Shown: piece by piece, positions 1-8,366 of the stretch | How positions within the stretch are numbered: the stretch's first letter is position 1 | Layout: each line of letters begins with the position of its first letter | Source of the DNA: Streptomyces niger | GTDB lineage: Bacteria; Actinomycetota; Actinomycetes; Streptomycetales; Streptomycetaceae | DNA: 64,000 nt | Assembly (NCBI RefSeq): GCF_000718305.1 | Contig: NZ_JOFQ01000009.1 | Coordinates: 62,001-126,000 of the forward strand | Direction of reading: 5' to 3' | Translations under genes and position numbers: made by a program | The notes under the pieces: generated by a model | The model's database searches: none | Told to the model about the DNA's origin: nothing | The model's input: the letters and a program-made list of their open reading frames with translations, nothing else

Positions 1-317
1 CCGTGCCCGACCGGCCGCGGGACGGCAGCCGCCCGCCCGCGGACCTCGGCGAGCTCCTGCGCCAGGGCTGGGTCCACGCACGACCCGTCGTCTACGAGGA
101 CTTCCTGCCCCGCTCCGCCGCCGGCATCTTCCAGTCCAACCTCACCGGCGAGGGCACCCGCCACGCCGCGCACGAAGGCACCGCCTACGACGCCGCCTGG
201 CTCTCCGGCGCCATCGAACGCGAGGTGCTCGACCCCTTCACGCTCTACGCCCGGCAGCAGGACGCCTCCCTCGTACAGGTCGCCCGCGCCCTCGAACTCG
301 ACGCCGTCCGCCGCTGA
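1..317 (+). CDS. C-terminal part of a DUF1338 (2-oxoadipate dioxygenase/decarboxylase-like) protein
   Basis: The gene enters from the left edge, so only the last 105 or so residues are visible and its start lies outside the window. The segment VVYEDFLPRSAAGIFQSNL is characteristic of the C-terminal region of DUF1338 proteins, a VOC-fold family that includes E. coli YdcJ and the iron-dependent 2-oxoadipate dioxygenase/decarboxylase HglS of lysine catabolism. The family assignment rests on this motif and the family's usual ending of Tyr-rich and Ala-rich helices. The metal ligands and substrate pocket mostly lie upstream and cannot be checked. The frame closes at TGA 315-317. Confidence 0.7.
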   Translation, partial: VPDRPRDGSRPPADLGELLRQGWVHARPVVYEDFLPRSAAGIFQSNLTGEGTRHAAHEGTAYDAAWLSGAIEREVLDPFTLYARQQDASLVQVARALELDAVRR

Positions 318-338
318 TTCCCCCCTGTAAGGAGCACC

Positions 339-398
339 ATGCCCCGCACCGCCCACCACCTCGCCCAGAACGTCAGCTTCCTGAGCGAGACGTCTTGA
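339..398 (+). other. 19-codon open frame with a strong ribosome binding site; likely scar of a deleted gene
   Basis: A well-placed AAGGAG (329-334) precedes ATG 339, and the frame encodes only MPRTAHHLAQNVSFLSETS before TGA 396-398. It sits 21 bp after the DUF1338 gene, where a cotranscribed gene would be expected. I infer that a downstream operon gene lost its body and kept its translation start; the alternative is a genuine tiny peptide. From 399 to 477 I see no gene. Confidence 0.3.
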
Positions 399-477
399 GG
401 GAGGAGTCGTGAGCGAGGCGCCTCAGCGGAGGCCGGGGGACCCCTTCACCACGTGACGGGGAGTTCGTGGCAGGCAC

Positions 478-1629
478 CTACTGGGCCGGCTCGCCGGAGA
501 AGAGGTCGACGAGGTCGGTGGCCGCGAAGTCCGCAGCGAAGAGCAGTTCCAGATTGGCTGCGGACTCGGCGGCCTTCTCGGCGCTGCGCGGGAAGAGCGC
601 CTTCTCGTACGAGGCGAGGGCCTGCTCGATGTCGCCGGGGTGGGCGACTAGGGCCTGCGCGAGCTCGGCGCCGTCGAGCATGGCGAGATTCGCGCCCTCA
701 CCCGCGAACGGCGACATGAGATGTGCGGCGTCGCCCAGCAGCGTGACGCCCGGGACGCGCTCCCAGCGCTGACCGGTCGGCAGGGCATGGATCTTCCGCG
801 GTACCAGCGGCCCCTCCGCGTCGGCCACCAGCGACCGCAGGCTCGCGTCCCACCCTTCGAACCGCTCCAGCACCGCGGCCTTCGCGCCCTCGGCGTCGGA
901 GAAGTCGATCGAGTCGAGCCACTCCTCGCCGGTCCGTACGGCGACGTAGATGTGCAGGCTGCCGTCGGACTCGCGGTGGCCGAGGAAGCCCCTGCCGCCG
1001 CCGAGTGCGAAGAGGGAGCCGCCGCCCACGACGGCGGCGCTCTCGGGGTGCCGGACGTCTGCGGCCGGCAGGTCCACCTCGACGAAGGAGACGCCGGTGT
1101 ACGACGGCCACGCGTCGCAGAGCAGCGGCCGGATGCGCGACCAGGCGCCGTCCGCACCGATCAGCAGGTCGGTGGTGACGGTCGAACCGTCGGCGAACGT
1201 GATCTCGTGCGCACCGCCGCCCAGCGGCCGGGCGCCGGTGACCTTGTGCCCCCACCGGACGGTGCCCTCGGGCAGCGAGTCGAGCAGCAGGTCGCGCAGC
1301 TGCCCCCGGTCGACCTCCGGGCGTTCGCCGGTCCCGTCGTCGGCCTCGTCCCAGTGCACGGTGGCGTGCTTGTCGAGGACCCGGGTGGCCTCGCCGCCGG
1401 GGTGCACGAGGGTACGGAAGGCGTCGAGCAGGCCGGCCGCGCGCAGGGCCGCCTGGCCGCTCTCCTCGTGGATGTCGAGCATGCCGCCCTGGGCCCGGGC
1501 GTGCCGGGATTCCTGCAGCTCGTAGACGGTGGCGTCGATGCCGTTGAGGTGCAGGACGCGGGCCAGGACGAGCCCGCCGAGGCCGGCTCCGGCGATGGCG
1601 ACGGGGGAGTGGGAGGGCGTGGTGGTCAT
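478..1629 (-). CDS. FAD-dependent monooxygenase, TetX/aromatic hydroxylase family
   Basis: This 383-residue protein is a class A flavoprotein monooxygenase, which would hydroxylate an aromatic or polyketide-like substrate using NAD(P)H and O2 in the cytoplasm. The N-terminal dinucleotide motif GAGLGG lies at residues 14-19, a middle LIGADGAWSRIR carries the DG motif, and GDAAHLMSPFAGEGAN is the GD motif of the TetX-like subgroup. I chose ATG 1629 because GAAGGAG lies just upstream and the flavin fold begins about ten residues in; the frame stays open to 1698, inside the operator array. The gene is divergent from the TetR gene at 1773, so it is probably repressed by that protein and induced by its substrate. 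Antibiotic inactivation is possible but unproven. Confidence 0.85.
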   Translation of the reverse strand: MTTTPSHSPVAIAGAGLGGLVLARVLHLNGIDATVYELQESRHARAQGGMLDIHEESGQAALRAAGLLDAFRTLVHPGGEATRVLDKHATVHWDEADDGTGERPEVDRGQLRDLLLDSLPEGTVRWGHKVTGARPLGGGAHEITFADGSTVTTDLLIGADGAWSRIRPLLCDAWPSYTGVSFVEVDLPAADVRHPESAAVVGGGSLFALGGGRGFLGHRESDGSLHIYVAVRTGEEWLDSIDFSDAEGAKAAVLERFEGWDASLRSLVADAEGPLVPRKIHALPTGQRWERVPGVTLLGDAAHLMSPFAGEGANLAMLDGAELAQALVAHPGDIEQALASYEKALFPRSAEKAAESAANLELLFAADFAATDLVDLFSGEPAQ

Positions 1630-1675
1630 GGCCGTGCTCCTTCGGTGCGTGCGGGCGGGTTCCCGTCCACGGTAG

Positions 1676-1759
1676 ACGAACGCGTTCGTTACGAACAAGT
1701 TCGTAACGAACGCGTTCGTCTTTTTTCTTTGGTTCTTTGGTTCCGGCGAACGTGTTCGC
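1676..1759. promoter_or_regulatory. Four-operator divergent promoter region of the FAD monooxygenase/TetR pair
   Basis: Perfect dyads ACGAACGCGTTCGT lie at 1676-1689 and 1706-1719, a near-perfect ACGAACAAGTTCGT lies at 1691-1704, and a fourth, GCGAACGTGTTCGC, lies at 1746-1759. The first three are centred exactly 15 bp apart. The fourth fills the 17-bp spacer between a possible -35 TTGGTT (1737-1742) and -10 TAGCTT (1760-1765) of the tetR promoter. This is the pattern expected of TetR autoregulation and repression of the divergent gene. Confidence 0.75.
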
Positions 1760-1772
1760 TAGCTTGGCTCCC

Positions 1773-2495
1773 ATGCCAGCCGCCGACGCCCGCGCCCACT
1801 CCCGCAGCCGCCGGGAGCGCCCCGCCAAGCCCGCCCTCACCCGCGAGGGCATCATCGACACGGCGGTCCGGCTGCTCCGGGCCGAGGGGCTGCAACGCGT
1901 GACCATGCGCCGCCTGGCGCAGGAGCTCGACACCGGCCCCGCCTCGCTGTACGTGTACGTGGCCAACACGGCCGAGCTGCACGCGGCGGTCCTCGACGAA
2001 CTGCTGGGCGACGTGGACCTGGCCCCCGTCCGCGACCCGGGCGACTGGCAGGAGCGGATCGAGGCGGTCCTCGTCTCCTACCTCCAGGTGCTCTTCGCGC
2101 ACCCCAGCCTGGCCCGTACCGCGCTGGTCACCCGCCCGTCGGGCCCGCACTACCTCGCGCTGCTGGACGCGCTGCTCGCCCTGCTCAAGGAGGGCGGCGT
2201 CCCCGACGACCGGGCCGCCTGGGGCGTGGACGTACTGCTCCAGGTCGCCACCGCCGACGCCGCGGAGCACGCCACCCTCGACGAGTCGCCGCACGCGGAG
2301 ACCGAGTGGAACGCACTGGCCGACGCGTTGCGGAACGCCGCGCCGGACGACCACCCGAACCTCGCGGGGCGCGCCCCCCAACTCCTGTCCGGCGCCCCCG
2401 AACAGCGTCGGAACTGGGCCGTTCGCATGCTCCTCGCCGGCATCCTGCACACCCCGCTGCCCGACGACGTGCGGCCCGCGCCGTCCGCCGAGTAG
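1773..2495 (+). CDS. TetR-family transcriptional repressor
   Basis: This 240-residue protein has the TetR DNA-binding domain at about residues 20-65: LTREGIIDTAVRLLRAEG, then the recognition region MRRLAQELDTGPASLYVYV. The rest is a helical ligand-binding domain resembling TetR_C. ATG 1773 is chosen because the helix-turn-helix starts soon after it and because a plausible -10 (1760-1765) ends 7 bp before it, which would make the mRNA leaderless; no ribosome binding site is visible. It probably binds the four GAAC-n-GTTC dyads and controls the divergent monooxygenase. A palindromic terminator follows. Confidence 0.85.
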   Translation: MPAADARAHSRSRRERPAKPALTREGIIDTAVRLLRAEGLQRVTMRRLAQELDTGPASLYVYVANTAELHAAVLDELLGDVDLAPVRDPGDWQERIEAVLVSYLQVLFAHPSLARTALVTRPSGPHYLALLDALLALLKEGGVPDDRAAWGVDVLLQVATADAAEHATLDESPHAETEWNALADALRNAAPDDHPNLAGRAPQLLSGAPEQRRNWAVRMLLAGILHTPLPDDVRPAPSAE

Positions 2496-2538
2496 CCGAA
2501 CCGGCAAGGGAGGCCGGCTGAGCGGTGCCGACGCACGA

Positions 2539-2573
2539 CCGCCCGGTCACCGCGGAGGGCGGTGACCGGGCGG
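2539..2573. terminator. Bidirectional hairpin terminator between convergent genes
   Basis: A perfect 15-bp stem (2539-2553 with 2559-2573) closes a 5-nt loop. It lies between the end of the tetR gene and the end of the convergent LADTG protein gene, so it can stop transcription from both sides. There is no T-tract, as is usual in this G+C-rich genus. Confidence 0.75.
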
Positions 2574-2606
2574 CGCGTCGCCGTGAGGTGCTGCGGGTCG
2601 GTACGA

Positions 2607-4985
2607 CTAGCCGGCGGTCTCCCGCTTCCGGCGCCGCATCCACCAGGTGAGCACTCCGCCGGCCACCACGAGCGCGGCGGCGATGCCGGCGATCAGGGCC
2701 ACCGGGGCGTGCGTTCCGGTGTCGGCGAGGTCACCGCTCGGGTCCTTCGCGGGCGGCGTCGGCTTGTCGTGGCCCCCGCCCGGCGCGGTCTGCGTGGGTG
2801 CCGGGGTGGTGGGCGTACCGGTCGGCTCGTCCGTGGGCGTGCCGGTCGGCTCGTCCGTGGGGGTCGGCGTGGGCGTGGGGTCGTCCCCGCCGCCCGCACC
2901 CGTCATCGGCTCGCCGCCGCCGAGGAAGACCTGCTCCGTGTCCCGGTAGGTCGTCTCGGCCTTCGTCGACGTTTTGGTGGTCCTGTCCAGGCCCTTGTGC
3001 TCGGTGTTGAAGCGGGCTCGGGAGACGTTGCGGCGGGGGGCCTTGGAGAAGTCCACGCCGCCCATGGACAGGATCCACACCTTGCCGTCGTAGGTGCGCT
3101 CGAACTTGTAGTCGCCGTGCTTGAAGGAGTCGACGTACTTGTCGTAGACGGTCTTCTTGTCCCAGTCCTTGTTCTCCCCGCGCAGCGGCCACCGCTTGAC
3201 GTCGTTGCTGTTGATGATCTTGTGGTAATCGGTGGCCCGTGCGGCGTCGGTACGGCGGATGTACTCGGCCGCGACCCGGGAGGTGTAGACGCGGCGCAGG
3301 TCGGCGTAGGAGGCGTCCTCGTTGACGCGGCGCTCCAGCTCCGGCTGGATCATCGTCTTGATGAGCTGTTCGGCCTGCTTGGTCTGCGCCTCGCTGATCT
3401 TGCAGCTGCTCGCCGGGACGTCGGGTCCGGTGGGCACCTCCATGTTGACCTTCAGCGGGGCGTCGAGGATGTAGATCCCGCCGTCCTGCTCGCGCACCTG
3501 GGCGGTCTTGGGCGTGATCCACTGCCGGATGATCGGCAGGCAGGGCTGCCCCTCCGCCGTACGCGGCGCCGCCCGCCAGAAGCGTTCACCCCGCTCGTAC
3601 TTGTCGGGGTTCATCGCGTCCGCGTAGTCGTGCTTGAGGGTCAGGTCCGACTCCAGCAGGACCCGGCCCGCGTCGGTCTTCGCGAACTCCTTGTCCATGA
3701 TCAGGTCGGGCCGTACGGGGTTGAGGTTGACCCAGAACTTGTCGGGCGTCAGCGCGAGCCAGGTGAAGAAGGAGTCCGAGGCCAGCGTCAGCTTGGCCTC
3801 GCCGCCGAAGCCCGGTGCGGCGTCCGGGTCCGTCACGTAGTCGGCCTTCATCGAGTACTTGAGGGCCTTGCCCTTGACGGGCGTGCCGACGAAGTTCATC
3901 TCCAGGGTGGAGAAGTCGATGCCGCCGGGGCCCCGGTTGAAGTAGCCGCCGCTGTTGTTGCGGTTGTAGATCGCCTGGAGCTTGCGGGCCTCCTCGACGG
4001 TCTTCCCCGAGCGCAGCGCCTGGTCGACGATCGGGCTGCGGCCCGCCTTGCGCGGGTCGGCGTTGAACCGGGAGTCGTAACGGGTGTAGTTGTTCGGGCT
4101 CTGCGGCCGCTCGATGGCGTTGGACCGGCGCTCGACGATGCCTGCCTGGGTGCGGTTGGTGTTCCGCATCTTCTTCAGGTCGTCGTCGAACGCCTTGATC
4201 TTGTCCTTGGTGGAGTTCTCGGTCTTGGACCCGGTCAGGTACTGGTAGGTGGACCTGGGCCGCTCCTTGGCGAGCTGCCGGTCCGCCTTCATCTGGTCGC
4301 TCTCGACGCGCCCGTTGGACTTGATCTCCACGTTGCGGTCGGTGCGCCGGTCACGGGCGTCGACGACCCGGGTGCGCTTCTCGCCGGTCTCCGGGTCGGT
4401 GTACTCCAGCGGGTCCTCGCACCACCAGTCCGGCCCCACCATCTTGTACTTCTCGACCATGCGGGCCATGAAGGCCTCGCCCCGCCGGGGGTTGCCGTGG
4501 GCGCCGACGTAGCGCACGTCGAGCCAGCGGGCGAAGTCCTGGTACCCCTTGGGGCTGTCGTACTGCTTGTTGTAGCGGGCGTAGATCTCCATGACCCGGT
4601 CGGCCGGGTTCTTGGTCTTGTTGTACTTCCGCTGCCACTTCTTGTAGTTCTTCCCGGCCTTCTCGCGCTGCGCGTCGGTGGGCGGCAGTACCCCGTCGTA
4701 GTCCTTGGCCGGGTTGACGTAGGTGTAGTTCTCGTCGTTGGGCCACGCCTCGAAGTTGGCGTCGGCGGGCGGGCCGGAGTCGGCCGGGGTGTTCGGGAAC
4801 TTGCGGCCGAGGTACTTCTCGTCGCACCGCATCGGCTTGACGTTCGGCTTCTTGGCCGCTTCCGCTTCGTCGTGCGGGAGGCCGGGGAGCCCGGTGAGAC
4901 TCACGGCGGTCGCCGCCGTGACGGCGAGCGCGATACGCACCCACAGGCGCCGGTGGCGCGGGGATCCGGTCAGGCGATTGGACAA
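2607..4985 (-). CDS. Large secreted LADTG cell-wall-anchored protein of unknown function
   Basis: The 792-residue product has an N-terminal signal peptide (basic RHRR segment, then a hydrophobic stretch ending near residue 42). It then has a long Lys/Asp-rich extracellular region, a Thr/Pro/Glu repeat linker of PTDEPTG units, and a C-terminal sorting signal: LADTG at about 753-757, a hydrophobic helix, then RRRKRE. LAXTG is the recognition motif of class E sortases in Streptomyces, so the protein is inferred to be linked to peptidoglycan. I chose TTG 4985 because GGGGGA precedes it and the signal peptide follows directly; the frame is open to GTG 5108. The extracellular part contains conserved-looking aromatic and Asn-rich segments but matches no family I recognise. 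No sortase gene is nearby. Confidence 0.75.
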   Translation of the reverse strand: MSNRLTGSPRHRRLWVRIALAVTAATAVSLTGLPGLPHDEAEAAKKPNVKPMRCDEKYLGRKFPNTPADSGPPADANFEAWPNDENYTYVNPAKDYDGVLPPTDAQREKAGKNYKKWQRKYNKTKNPADRVMEIYARYNKQYDSPKGYQDFARWLDVRYVGAHGNPRRGEAFMARMVEKYKMVGPDWWCEDPLEYTDPETGEKRTRVVDARDRRTDRNVEIKSNGRVESDQMKADRQLAKERPRSTYQYLTGSKTENSTKDKIKAFDDDLKKMRNTNRTQAGIVERRSNAIERPQSPNNYTRYDSRFNADPRKAGRSPIVDQALRSGKTVEEARKLQAIYNRNNSGGYFNRGPGGIDFSTLEMNFVGTPVKGKALKYSMKADYVTDPDAAPGFGGEAKLTLASDSFFTWLALTPDKFWVNLNPVRPDLIMDKEFAKTDAGRVLLESDLTLKHDYADAMNPDKYERGERFWRAAPRTAEGQPCLPIIRQWITPKTAQVREQDGGIYILDAPLKVNMEVPTGPDVPASSCKISEAQTKQAEQLIKTMIQPELERRVNEDASYADLRRVYTSRVAAEYIRRTDAARATDYHKIINSNDVKRWPLRGENKDWDKKTVYDKYVDSFKHGDYKFERTYDGKVWILSMGGVDFSKAPRRNVSRARFNTEHKGLDRTTKTSTKAETTYRDTEQVFLGGGEPMTGAGGGDDPTPTPTPTDEPTGTPTDEPTGTPTTPAPTQTAPGGGHDKPTPPAKDPSGDLADTGTHAPVALIAGIAAALVVAGGVLTWWMRRRKRETAG

Positions 4986-5148
4986 CGTGTTTCCCCCGTG
5001 GAGCCCCGTGATGGTGTCCGGCGTCCGGGACTCCTGATCGGTCGTGATGGCTGCGCCGACAGCGTCCGCCCTCATGGACGGGTGGGGTTTATCTTTTCTT
5101 GACGCCACTGGTGCATGCTCACGTCAACTCGCCCCTGTAGCGGTATTG

Positions 5149-5865
5149 TTACGTTTCGAGCCAGTTTTCCTCCATGTCGCCGACGACCTCCTCGCTGCGG
5201 TGTACGCGGAAGACCGACATGGTGCGGGAGCGCCGGTCGATCGAGGTGACGCCCTTGAGGCAGGCGCGCGCGAGGCCGTTCCAGTCGAAGTCCGCCGGGT
5301 CGGCGTCGAGGTCCAGGTCCGCGTCCGAGGCGAACCCCAGCGCGCCGAAGGCCGCGAGTACGGCGCGCGCGTCCCCGTCCACGTCCCAGCCGTCCTCCCC
5401 GTGCCAGCCGGCGGCGAACAGGCGGGCACCGTTCGGGTGGTGGATGCTCCATGCGCCGTACGTCATGGCGTGGTCCAGGGTGGCGGACGCGACGATCGCG
5501 GCGTCGGGGAAGCGCCGTTCGAGGAGCTCCGCCTGCTCCAGGGTGGGGAACGTACCGTCGGAGTGCGGCGCCAGGGCCGGGTCCTTGATCTCGGTCACGC
5601 CGCCCCAGCAGCCCACTCGTACCAGGTCGAGGTCTGCGCGCGTCCCCAGCGGAACCGCGTCGGTGGCCGGCACGGGGGCCAGCTCCTCGACCACGCCCTC
5701 GATGGTTCCGAAGTCCCCGACGAACCGCCGGGCCTCCTCCGGATCGTGCGCGGGAGGCTGCACGCCGGGCCCCGGGAAGGGCGGCCGGACGAGGGTGAGG
5801 CTGAATTCGCCGTGTCGGGCGATCGGTTCGTCGGGCGGGAAATCCCAGCAGCTGTCGTAGGTCAC
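5149..5865 (-). CDS. Conserved actinobacterial protein of unknown function (DUF6333-like)
   Basis: The 238-residue protein is acidic and soluble, with no signal peptide or membrane segment. Features include HGEFSLTLVRPPFPG near the start, GTRADLDLVRVGCWGGVTEI in the middle and a Trp/Asp-rich C-terminal third. This general pattern resembles the Streptomyces family catalogued as DUF6333, but I rate that match as tentative. GTG 5865 is chosen because coding bias begins there; GGTGGCGGA upstream is an acceptable ribosome binding site. It is transcribed towards the LADTG gene, about 160 bp away, and is divergent from the XRE operon at 6070. Nothing in the sequence points to a reaction. Confidence 0.6.
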   Translation of the reverse strand: MTYDSCWDFPPDEPIARHGEFSLTLVRPPFPGPGVQPPAHDPEEARRFVGDFGTIEGVVEELAPVPATDAVPLGTRADLDLVRVGCWGGVTEIKDPALAPHSDGTFPTLEQAELLERRFPDAAIVASATLDHAMTYGAWSIHHPNGARLFAAGWHGEDGWDVDGDARAVLAAFGALGFASDADLDLDADPADFDWNGLARACLKGVTSIDRRSRTMSVFRVHRSEEVVGDMEENWLET

Positions 5866-6034
5866 TCCGCCACCCTGACATCCCGCCCCGCCGGAAGTAC
5901 GGGAACCCGGCGGGACGGCGCCGGCCGGGGGCGGGAGCGGGCTCCTGCGCGGGGTGATCGGTGGCCTCCGCGGGGCCGCCGGGCCGCTCGATTCGCATCG
6001 AGCGGGAATTGGGGCTTCCGGAGTGGCGATCGTC

Positions 6035-6044
6035 AACTATAGTT
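6035..6044. promoter_or_regulatory. Palindrome over the promoter of the XRE-ImmA operon
   Basis: The perfect 10-bp dyad AACTATAGTT is one of very few A+T-rich patches here and contains TATAGT (6038-6043), a good -10 box, about 30 bp before the start of the XRE gene. It is a plausible operator for autoregulation by that repressor. No convincing -35 hexamer is visible. Confidence 0.5.
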
Positions 6045-6069
6045 TAGGGCGACCGAGGAGGAGCAGCAC

Positions 6070-6558
6070 GTGGCCGCAGTGGATGACAGAGCCGATGCCG
6101 GGACGCCGGGGGAGGAACCCGTGGTTCCCGTGCCCGGTCCGGGGGCTCCGTTCGCCGTCCGGCTGAACTTCCTCTTCGACCGTGTGCGCCCGCCGGGCGC
6201 CAAGGAGTTCAGCAACGCGCACGTGGCGCGGACGATCTCCTCCTACGGCGACGACAGTTTCACCGGCGCCTACCTCGGCATGCTGCGCAAGGGGGAGCGC
6301 ACCCCGACCATCACCCTCGTGCCGCTGCTGGCGCGGTTCTTCGGTGTGGAGGCCGGCTACTTCGTCGAGGACGAGATCACGCGGAAGGTCGCCGACCAGT
6401 TCGAGCTCCTGCGGAAGCTCAGCGAAGCAGGCGTGCGGGAGATCGCCCTCCGCGCGATGGGCCTGTCCGACAGCAGTCAGCGCAAGGTCCTGGAGGCGAT
6501 CGACGCCGTGCGGGAGCTGGAAGGCCTGCCCGACGACCCCGAGAGGGGCTCGCCGTGA
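6070..6558 (+). CDS. XRE-type helix-turn-helix regulator
   Basis: This 162-residue protein has a helix-turn-helix at about residues 29-100; the segment FSNAHVARTI...GAYLGMLRKGERTPT contains the recognition helix and the typical KGERTP turn. It also has a C-terminal helical tail. GTG 6070 has a strong GAGGAGGAG (6056-6064) upstream. The next gene starts inside its stop (GTGA), so translation of the two is coupled. Together they form the XRE plus ImmA/IrrE pair in which, by analogy with phage and stress regulators such as DdrO/IrrE, the peptidase may cleave or inactivate the repressor. That relationship is inferred here. Confidence 0.8.
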   Translation: MAAVDDRADAGTPGEEPVVPVPGPGAPFAVRLNFLFDRVRPPGAKEFSNAHVARTISSYGDDSFTGAYLGMLRKGERTPTITLVPLLARFFGVEAGYFVEDEITRKVADQFELLRKLSEAGVREIALRAMGLSDSSQRKVLEAIDAVRELEGLPDDPERGSP

Positions 6559-7136
6559 CGGGCTCCAGGGTGTCGATGTGGAGGGGAGGCCGCGCGCGGC
6601 GCAGCCGTCGCGACCGCGCGGCCGACGAGGTGGAGCGCCGCAACCGGGAGTTCGTCGCGGAGCTGGACCTGCCGCCCGTGGACAGCGTCCTGGACCTGGT
6701 GCCGTTCATGGAGGACCGGTTCGGCCGGTCGATCCGGCTGATGCCCTTCACGCCGGACCCGTCCGACCCGGACGCCCTGGACTCCTCGGCCCCGTGCGGC
6801 ATGTGGCTCGCCACCGGGACCACGGACTACGTCTTCTACGACACCGGCATCAGCCGCGCGCACGCCGAGGTCATCGTGGGGCACGAGTTCGCGCACATGC
6901 TCCGGCGGCACCGCGGCAAGTCGCCGGTCGACACCGGCAACCTGGGCGGCCTGATCACCGGCATCGACCCCGGCATCGTCCAGCTCGTCCTGGGCCGGAC
7001 CCGCTACAACGAACCCGAGGAGTTCGAAGCAGAAATGCTCGGATCACTGCTGCAGGAGCACGTGAGCGTCTCCCGCGCCGCGGCCTCCCACACTCCCCGG
7101 GACGCCGACCCCATCGCCCGTACGCTGCTGCGCTGA
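6555..7136 (+). CDS. ImmA/IrrE-like zinc metallopeptidase
   Basis: The 193-residue protein carries the gluzincin motif HEFAH at residues 110-114 and a downstream Glu-rich segment EEFEAEMLGSLL (about 156-165) that would supply the third zinc ligand. This layout is typical of ImmA/IrrE endopeptidases, which act on partner XRE regulators. The N-terminus is basic (GGRARRSRRD). GTG 6555 overlaps the XRE stop codon by 4 bp. It is the second gene of a four-gene operon; homologues in streptomycetes are sometimes annotated as a toxin component, but protease activity on the neighbour is the simpler prediction. Confidence 0.8.
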   Translation: MTGSRVSMWRGGRARRSRRDRAADEVERRNREFVAELDLPPVDSVLDLVPFMEDRFGRSIRLMPFTPDPSDPDALDSSAPCGMWLATGTTDYVFYDTGISRAHAEVIVGHEFAHMLRRHRGKSPVDTGNLGGLITGIDPGIVQLVLGRTRYNEPEEFEAEMLGSLLQEHVSVSRAAASHTPRDADPIARTLLR

Positions 7137-7148
7137 CCGGATCAGGCC

Positions 7149-8366
7149 GTGAAAGACATACTCCACCCCCTGTGCCTGGCGATCGCCGGTACCGGGTTCC
7201 TCTTCCTCCTGCGCGACCTCGGCAGGAGCCGTCGCGACCGCGCCCTGGTCGCCCTGGCGTTCACCTACGGGTTCTCCGCGATCAGCTACGCGGTCTCCCT
7301 CACCTGGGTGTGGGTGCGCATCGACGCGGTCCTCGGCATCACCAACTTCTCCGTGCCGCTCGCCCAGAGCTGCGTGACCCTCGTCTTCGCATTGCAGGCC
7401 ACGGTCCTCGCGTACTGGTCGAAGCCGGCGGCGGAGGCTCGCCGCCGCGGCCGGGCCCTGCTCCTCGCGGCCGCCGCCGTCATCGCCGGCATGGCCGTAC
7501 TGTTCGCGCTGCTCACCCCGGCGACGACGCGCCCCGCCGACTTCGCGACGTACTACGCGCACGACCCCTTCTACCAGGCGTACGTGCTGCTGTACTTCGG
7601 CACGTACACCGTCGCCGAGGTCTACCTGGCCCGCTCCTGCTGGAAGTACGCGCGCACCGCGAGCAGCCCGTCGATCGCGTGGGGCCTGCGGCTCATCACG
7701 GTCGGCGCGATCATCACCCTCGGGTACAGCACCATCCGCATCGGCGCCGTCGTCGGGGCCGAGGTGGGCTTCGGCGTCCGGGGCCTCGACCCGTTCGCCT
7801 GGGCGTGCGGTGACATCGGCGCCACGCTCACCCAGATCGGATACTTCCTGCCCACGCTGGCCCGCCGGTCCGCCGCGGCGCGCGACTGGACGACCGCGCA
7901 TCTGCGCTACCGGCGCCTGCGCCACCTGTGGGCAGCGCTGGACCAGGCCGACCCCGGCATCACTTTGCGCCGCCCGGCCCCGCAGCGCGACGCCCTGCTG
8001 CGCGGCCGCAGCGCCCACTTCCCCCTGCTGCGCCGCCGCGTGGAGATCCGCCAGGGGCAGAAGCTGCTCCGCCGCTACCTCGACCCCGCCGTACGGGAGG
8101 AGGCCACGGCCCGGCACCGCGCCGCCGGCCTCACCGGCGCCGGCCTCGCCGCGGCCGTCACCGCCGACCAGATCCACGACGCCCTCCTGAGGCACCGTGC
8201 GGACGCACCGGTCGACACCCCGGCCGAGTACGCCGACGCGGATCTGCCCCTCGACACCACCGAGGACGAACTGACGCACCTTCAGCGCGTCGCCGCCTAC
8301 TTCACCCCGCCCGCCGGGGGCTCCGCCACCGCCCAGCACAGCACCGCCCCGGGAGCCCGCCCGTGA
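7149..8366 (+). CDS. MAB_1171c-family multi-spanning membrane protein
   Basis: The 405-residue protein has about seven predicted membrane helices in its first 245 residues, separated by short loops. It then has a soluble, Arg-rich and Asp-rich cytoplasmic domain of about 155 residues (HLWAALDQADP, LRRRVEIRQG). This architecture and the XRE-ImmA neighbours match the family called MAB_1171c putative transporter. Transport has not been shown for the family to my knowledge, so a sensor or signalling role is equally possible. GTG 7149 is 12 bp after the peptidase gene, and the amidase gene starts within its stop codon. Confidence 0.75.
   Translation: MKDILHPLCLAIAGTGFLFLLRDLGRSRRDRALVALAFTYGFSAISYAVSLTWVWVRIDAVLGITNFSVPLAQSCVTLVFALQATVLAYWSKPAAEARRRGRALLLAAAAVIAGMAVLFALLTPATTRPADFATYYAHDPFYQAYVLLYFGTYTVAEVYLARSCWKYARTASSPSIAWGLRLITVGAIITLGYSTIRIGAVVGAEVGFGVRGLDPFAWACGDIGATLTQIGYFLPTLARRSAAARDWTTAHLRYRRLRHLWAALDQADPGITLRRPAPQRDALLRGRSAHFPLLRRRVEIRQGQKLLRRYLDPAVREEATARHRAAGLTGAGLAAAVTADQIHDALLRHRADAPVDTPAEYADADLPLDTTEDELTHLQRVAAYFTPPAGGSATAQHSTAPGARP

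Noticed and set aside
2562..5102. An 846-codon plus-strand frame across the LADTG gene
   Set aside because: It is the mirror of the minus-strand gene and is made of Val/Gly/Leu-rich, low-complexity sequence with wrong third-position bias. The minus strand has a signal peptide and a sorting signal.
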